Positions 6,636-9,804 of a DNA stretch of 9,804 nucleotides are shown piece after piece; positions within the stretch are counted from its first letter, which is position 1; the number at the start of each line of letters is the position of its first letter. The notes below the pieces were generated by a model, which worked only from the letters and a program-made list of their open reading frames with translations, did no database searches and was not told the DNA's origin. This DNA is from JBBPYA01 sp038200385 (GTDB lineage: Bacteria > Actinomycetota > Actinomycetes > Mycobacteriales > Geodermatophilaceae), in the NCBI GenBank assembly GCA_038200385.1, contig JBBPYA010000325.1, forward strand, positions 1 through 9,804. Direction: 5' to 3'. Made by a program: the position numbers and the translations under genes.

Positions 6636-7226
6636 GTGATCCGGCGAATCGCCCTGCTGGCCGGGCCCGCGCTGTTCACCACCGCGTGGCTGGGTCTGGG
6701 CTGGTTGCATCCCGACTACTCCCAGATCGCGGACTCGATCAGCGTGCTGGCCGCCTACGGTGCGCCGGGGGCGGCGTTCATGACCGCCGCCTTCCTCGCG
6801 CAGGCCGCCTCGATGGCGCTGGCCGCCGGCCGACTGCGGTCGGTCACGCGACCGGCCGCAGCCCTGCTGCTCGTCAACGCCGTAGCCACCGTGGTGGTGG
6901 CAGCGGCCCGCATTCCCTGCCGGGCCGGTGATGCCGCCTGGTCCCGCCCGAGCGATCATCCGACGTCGTACGCCGTCCACGTCGTCGCCGCCACCGTGGC
7001 GCTGAGCGCGCTGTCGCTGGCGCCGCTGCTCGCGTTCGGTACCCGCCGGTCCGCGCCGACCCTGGCCGCGACCGGGCTGGCCGCGGGCGCGGTGATGCTG
7101 CCGCTGCTGGCCTGGTTCGCTGTGGCCGGGGGCGCCGGCTGGGCCGAGAAGGCGGTGGTCACGGTGGGCATCTGGTGGGCCGCAGCGGTCGCTGCGACAG
7201 CGTCGACGGCGGACCGGGCGACCTAG
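6636..7226 (+). CDS. DUF998 family integral membrane protein
   Basis: Seen: 196 residues with six predicted membrane segments (about 5-24, 46-65, 73-92, 113-134, 143-164 and 170-188). The N-terminal motif HPDYSQIADSISVLAAYGAP (25-44) matches the start of DUF998 proteins, where a conserved Ser follows the first helix. The loop after helix 3 holds Pro94, Cys95, His108 and His115. Known: the family is widespread in actinobacteria and its function is not established. The start is GTG 6636, one base after the synthetase TGA, with no ribosome binding site of its own visible, so translation probably depends on ribosomes finishing the synthetase. Function is therefore likely linked to the acyl-CoA enzyme, for example at the membrane, but this is only inference from position. 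Confidence 0.8.
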   Translation: MIRRIALLAGPALFTTAWLGLGWLHPDYSQIADSISVLAAYGAPGAAFMTAAFLAQAASMALAAGRLRSVTRPAAALLLVNAVATVVVAAARIPCRAGDAAWSRPSDHPTSYAVHVVAATVALSALSLAPLLAFGTRRSAPTLAATGLAAGAVMLPLLAWFAVAGGAGWAEKAVVTVGIWWAAAVAATASTADRAT

Positions 7227-7242
7227 GACCAACGTCGGAGTC

Positions 7243-7270
7243 CGGATCGGTCCCGCGACCGGGGAATCCG
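7243..7270 (+). other. Stem-loop between the DUF998 and exporter genes
   Basis: CGGATCGGTC (7243-7252) pairs with GACCG (7257-7261) and ATCCG (7266-7270), giving ten pairs around a CCGC loop with a four-base bulge (GGGA). It lies 16 bases after the DUF998 stop and 47 bases before the exporter start. It could end the synthetase-DUF998 transcript, although no T run follows, or be a leader structure of the exporter mRNA. Confidence 0.4.
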
Positions 7271-7291
7271 TCGTACCCACCTGTCAGGCTC

Positions 7292-7312
7292 AGGAGGTCT
7301 ACGCCGGGAGGG
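7292..7312 (+). promoter_or_regulatory. Two Shine-Dalgarno-like sites before the ABC exporter
   Basis: GGGAGGG at 7306-7312 lies six bases before GTG 7318 (counting from GGAGG at 7307-7311) and so selects this start over the ATG at 7324. A perfect AGGAGG at 7292-7297 lies 20 bases from the GTG, too far to serve it, and has no start codon of its own 5-10 bases downstream. The second site may be a standby ribosome site or chance. Confidence 0.6.
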
Positions 7313-7317
7313 CAGCC

Positions 7318-9201
7318 GTGAGCATGGAAGTGACCGCGTGGATGTCACTGCACCGCGCGATGAACGCCGAGCAGGACCGCCGGGCGTTCTCCCGGCAGAC
7401 CCTGCGCCGCATCCTCGGGTTCGCCCGCCCGCACCGCCGGGACCTCGGGTGGTTCCTGGCCCTCAGCGTCCTGGCTGCGGTGCTGGTCGTGGCCACCCCG
7501 GTGCTCGCCGGCCGGGTCGTCAACGCGATCGACGCCGGCGAGCTGAACGTCGTCGTGACGCTGTCCGTCGTGATCGCGGCCATCGCCCTGATCGAGGCGG
7601 TAGTCGGCCTGATCAGCCGGTGGCTGTCGGCCCGGGTCGGGGAAGGTTTGATCCTCGATCTGCGGCGTGCGGTGTTCGTCCACGTGCAGCGGATGCCCGT
7701 CGCGTTCTTCACCCGGACGCGCACCGGCGCGCTCGTCAGCCGGCTGAACAACGACGTGATCGGTGCGCAACGGGCGTTCAGCGACACCCTGTCCGGAGTG
7801 GTGACCAATGTCGTCGCCCTGGCCCTGACCCTCGTGGTGATGCTGCGGCTGTCCTGGCAGGTGACCGTGCTCGCGCTCGTGCTGCTGCCGGTGTTCGTGC
7901 TGCCGGCGCGTCGGATGGGCCGTCAGCTGGCTGCGATGCAGCGCGAGGCGGCCAACCACAACTCGGCCATGACCACCCAGATGACCGAACGCTTCAGTGC
8001 CCCGGGGGCCACGCTGGTCAAGCTGTTCGGCCGTCCCGTCGAGGAGGAGGTCGAGTTCACCGGTCGCGCGGCGCGGGTCCGCGACATCGGCGTCCGGGCC
8101 GCGGTCTACCAGTGGGTCTTCGTCACCGCGCTGCTGCTCGTCTCGGCACTCGCGCTGGCCGTGGTGTACGGCGTGGGGGGCTCCCTGGCCGTGCGGGGAC
8201 GCCTGAACACCGGGGACGTGGTGGCGTTGGCGCTGCTGCTGGCCCGGCTGTACGCCCCCCTCACCGCGCTGGCCGGCGCCCGGCTGGAGGTGATGACCGC
8301 GCTCGTGAGCTTCGAGCGGGTCTTCGAGGTGCTGGATCTGACCCCGCTAATCACCGAGCCGGCCGAGCCTCGTCCGATCCCCGACGGCGGTGTCGAGTTG
8401 CGCTTCGACGAGGTGAGCTTCGGCTACCCCGCTGCCACGGCGGTGTCACTGGCCTCGTTGGAGGAGGTGGCCGTGCTGGACAGCCGGGGCGGCGACGAGG
8501 TCCTGCACGAGGTGTCCTTCGCCGCCCGGCCGGGACAGCTGATCGCGCTGGTGGGTCCGTCCGGGGCCGGCAAGTCCACCCTGGCGGCGCTGGCCAGCCG
8601 GTTGTACGACGTGGACGGCGGCTCGGTGCGGCTATCGGGGATCGATGTCCGCCAGCTGTCGTTCCAGGCGATCCGCGAGACCGTCGGGGTGGTCACCCAG
8701 GACGGGCATCTCTGGCACGACACGGTCGGGGCCAACCTGCGTTTCGCCCGCCCGGAGGCCTCCGACGACCAGCTGTGGGACGCCCTTCGGCGCAGCCGGT
8801 TGGAGCGGCTGATCAGGTCGCTGCTCGACCAACTGGACACCGTCATCGGCGAGCGCGGCTACCGGTTGTCCGGCGGGGAGCGGCAGCGGCTGACGATCGC
8901 TCGTCTGCTGCTGGCGCGCCCGCGCGTGGTCATCCTCGACGAGGCGACCGCACATCTGGATTCGCAGTCCGAGGCGGCGGTCCAGGAGGCCCTGGTCGAG
9001 GCGCTCAGCGGGCGGACCGCGCTGGTCATCGCGCACCGGCTGTCTACGATCAGGGCCGCCGACGAGATCCTCGTCATCGACGAGGGCGTCATCCTCGAGC
9101 GCGGCACGCACGCGGACCTGCTGGCGCGCGCCGGCCGCTACGCAGAGCTGTACCGCACCCAGTTCGCCGATCCTGGGGTACTGCAGCCGGCCGACGCCTG
9201 A
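7318..9201 (+). CDS. ABC exporter half-transporter (membrane domain fused to ATPase)
   Basis: A 627-residue type IV (MsbA/MDR-like) half-transporter that works as a dimer in the cytoplasmic membrane. Seen: a membrane domain with helices near 44-64, 80-100, 160-178, 180-196, 265-290 and 300-320. The ATPase domain follows, with Walker A GPSGAGKS (413-420), Q-loop Gln461, signature LSGGE (517-521), Walker B VVILDEAT (537-544) and H-loop His573. Between FGYP (368-371) and VLHEVSF (395-401) there is a longer linker than in MsbA, including SLASLEEVAVLD; I recall this as typical of an actinobacterial subgroup of unknown substrate. All catalytic residues are present and there is no frameshift. It has its own ribosome binding site and lies 91 bases after the DUF998 gene, so it may be a separate transcription unit. 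Whether it pairs with itself or with another half is unknown; no second half-transporter is nearby. Confidence 0.96.
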   Translation: MSMEVTAWMSLHRAMNAEQDRRAFSRQTLRRILGFARPHRRDLGWFLALSVLAAVLVVATPVLAGRVVNAIDAGELNVVVTLSVVIAAIALIEAVVGLISRWLSARVGEGLILDLRRAVFVHVQRMPVAFFTRTRTGALVSRLNNDVIGAQRAFSDTLSGVVTNVVALALTLVVMLRLSWQVTVLALVLLPVFVLPARRMGRQLAAMQREAANHNSAMTTQMTERFSAPGATLVKLFGRPVEEEVEFTGRAARVRDIGVRAAVYQWVFVTALLLVSALALAVVYGVGGSLAVRGRLNTGDVVALALLLARLYAPLTALAGARLEVMTALVSFERVFEVLDLTPLITEPAEPRPIPDGGVELRFDEVSFGYPAATAVSLASLEEVAVLDSRGGDEVLHEVSFAARPGQLIALVGPSGAGKSTLAALASRLYDVDGGSVRLSGIDVRQLSFQAIRETVGVVTQDGHLWHDTVGANLRFARPEASDDQLWDALRRSRLERLIRSLLDQLDTVIGERGYRLSGGERQRLTIARLLLARPRVVILDEATAHLDSQSEAAVQEALVEALSGRTALVIAHRLSTIRAADEILVIDEGVILERGTHADLLARAGRYAELYRTQFADPGVLQPADA

Positions 9202-9230
9202 TCGGCGGGTCCGCCGACCGGCGCCCGGTC
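9202..9230. terminator. Two overlapping hairpins between convergent genes, candidate bidirectional terminator
   Basis: Directly after the exporter stop (9201), TCGGCG-GGTC-CGCCGA (9202-9217) forms a six-pair stem. GACCGG-CGC-CCGGTC (9216-9230) forms another that shares two bases with the first, so the two may compete. The SPFH gene ends at 9251 from the other side, so the 49-base gap serves two converging transcripts. No T run is present on either strand. Confidence 0.5.
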
Positions 9231-9250
9231 CGTGTGCGCGGCGGCCCGGG

Positions 9251-9804
9251 CTACCGGTTCGAGTCGTCCGGTGGCCGGTGCCGCGGCCGGTCGTCGCCGC
9301 GATCGGACCAGTCCGCCTGCGACTCCGCCTGACCGGGTTGCTGCTGTTGCCCGTCATCGGACCAGTCCTGCTGGGGCGGCCCCTGCTGTTCCGCTCCCTG
9401 CTGCTCCGGGGCCTGCTGCGCTAGCGCCTGCTGGCGCTGGGCGTGTTGCAGGACCGGCGGTGCGGGGGGCGCGTCCTGCTTGGCGGCGCTCAGGCTCGGA
9501 ACGGACACCGTCGTCGGCGTCGTGTCGGTCATCGGCGTCTGCGCCTCGGGCTGCTCCGCGGCGGGAGCCAGGTTGGAGTCGAACCAGTTCGCGGTGTCGA
9601 TCGCCTCCCCCGCCGGCCGGGGGCCGGACCGCTCGGGCCGCAGCCAGGATCCGCCACCGTCGGCCTCCCCGCCTGCCTCGCCGCCACCGACGGCGCGACC
9701 CAGACCCTCCAGCGCTTTGCTGAACTCGCTGGGGACGATCCACATCTTGTTGGCGTCGCCCTGGGCGATCTGCGGCAGCGTCTGAAGGTACTGGTAGGCC
9801 AGCA
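9251..9804 (-). CDS. SPFH/band-7 (stomatin-like) protein, C-terminal part
   Basis: Seen: the frame enters from the right edge as LAYQYLQTLPQIAQGDANKM and continues WIVPSEFSKALEGLGRA, the standard end of the SPFH domain in stomatin-like proteins (Rv1488/QmcA type). The N-terminal anchor and most of the SPFH domain lie outside the window. A tail of about 140 residues follows. It is low in order-promoting residues, rich in Gln, Ala, Pro and Gly, and carries the element DWSD twice near the end, before a charged RGDDRPRHRPPDDSNR terminus. Known: these proteins form oligomeric scaffolds in membrane microdomains and are often paired with NfeD proteins, so an nfeD gene is expected nearby outside the window. 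An internal ATG at 9745 is not a real start, because the family sequence runs through it. Confidence 0.88.
   Translation of the reverse strand, partial: LAYQYLQTLPQIAQGDANKMWIVPSEFSKALEGLGRAVGGGEAGGEADGGGSWLRPERSGPRPAGEAIDTANWFDSNLAPAAEQPEAQTPMTDTTPTTVSVPSLSAAKQDAPPAPPVLQHAQRQQALAQQAPEQQGAEQQGPPQQDWSDDGQQQQPGQAESQADWSDRGDDRPRHRPPDDSNR
9302..9368 (-). repeat. 13-base direct repeat encoding DWSD in the SPFH tail
   Basis: ATCGGACCAGTCC occurs at 9302-9314 and again at 9356-9368, 54 bases (18 codons) apart and in the same frame. On the minus strand both copies encode DWSD within the Gln-rich tail. The spacing being a multiple of three keeps the tail open. It looks like an internal duplication of a short peptide element that has diverged between the copies. 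Confidence 0.75.

Noticed and set aside
5063..6682. A 539-codon open frame antisense to the acyl-CoA synthetase
   Set aside because: Its composition is the usual Arg/Gly/His/Val-rich shadow of a high-GC gene, it has no recognisable motif, and the plus-strand synthetase is complete with all catalytic residues.
7338..9332. A 664-codon open frame overlapping the ABC exporter in another frame
   Set aside because: It is very Arg/Gly/Pro-rich with no family motif. It is a frame shadow of the exporter, which has a clear start and full motifs.

Overview
The window is high-GC DNA with dense genes, GTG starts and almost no intergenic space. It reads as chromosome of an actinobacterium. The supports are a DUF222/13E12-type HNH nuclease, a DrrA/DrrB-type ABC pair, an actinobacterial half-size exporter and a stomatin-like SPFH protein. 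I cannot name the genus. No phage, IS element, CRISPR array or secretion cluster is visible, and I do not see a clear new system.

Layout. 1-700 (minus): N-terminal part of an M20 metallopeptidase, cut by the window edge. 764-848 (plus): tRNA-Leu(GAG). 889-4477 (minus): a same-direction run read right to left as HNH nuclease, glutathione peroxidase, DrrA-type ATPase and DrrB-type permease. 4563-5022: two gene remnants, the 3' end of a histidine kinase (minus) and the 3' end of a COG4705-like membrane protein (plus), meeting head to head. 5138-7226 (plus): an acyl-CoA synthetase and a DUF998 membrane protein one base apart. 7318-9201 (plus): a fused ABC exporter. 9251-9804 (minus): C-terminal part of an SPFH/band-7 protein, convergent with the exporter.

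The most striking feature is damage confined to about 1.0-4.85 kb. Four genes there (ATPase, peroxidase, HNH nuclease, COG4705 remnant) each need one single-base correction, always at or next to a short G/C run, to give one continuous family-like protein. The permease also lacks an internal block with a frame change, and the kinase/COG4705 pair has lost both 5' halves. All genes to the right (5.1-9.8 kb), the tRNA and the visible M20 part are clean. This is either a poorly assembled stretch or a decaying locus. Raw reads or a related genome would decide.

How the genes may work together: the peroxidase, ATPase and permease look like one transcript for peroxide/lipid stress and export. The permease stop faces the tRNA across a palindrome. 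The synthetase/DUF998 pair is probably one transcript in lipid metabolism. The exporter stands alone with its own ribosome binding site and faces the SPFH gene across two hairpins.
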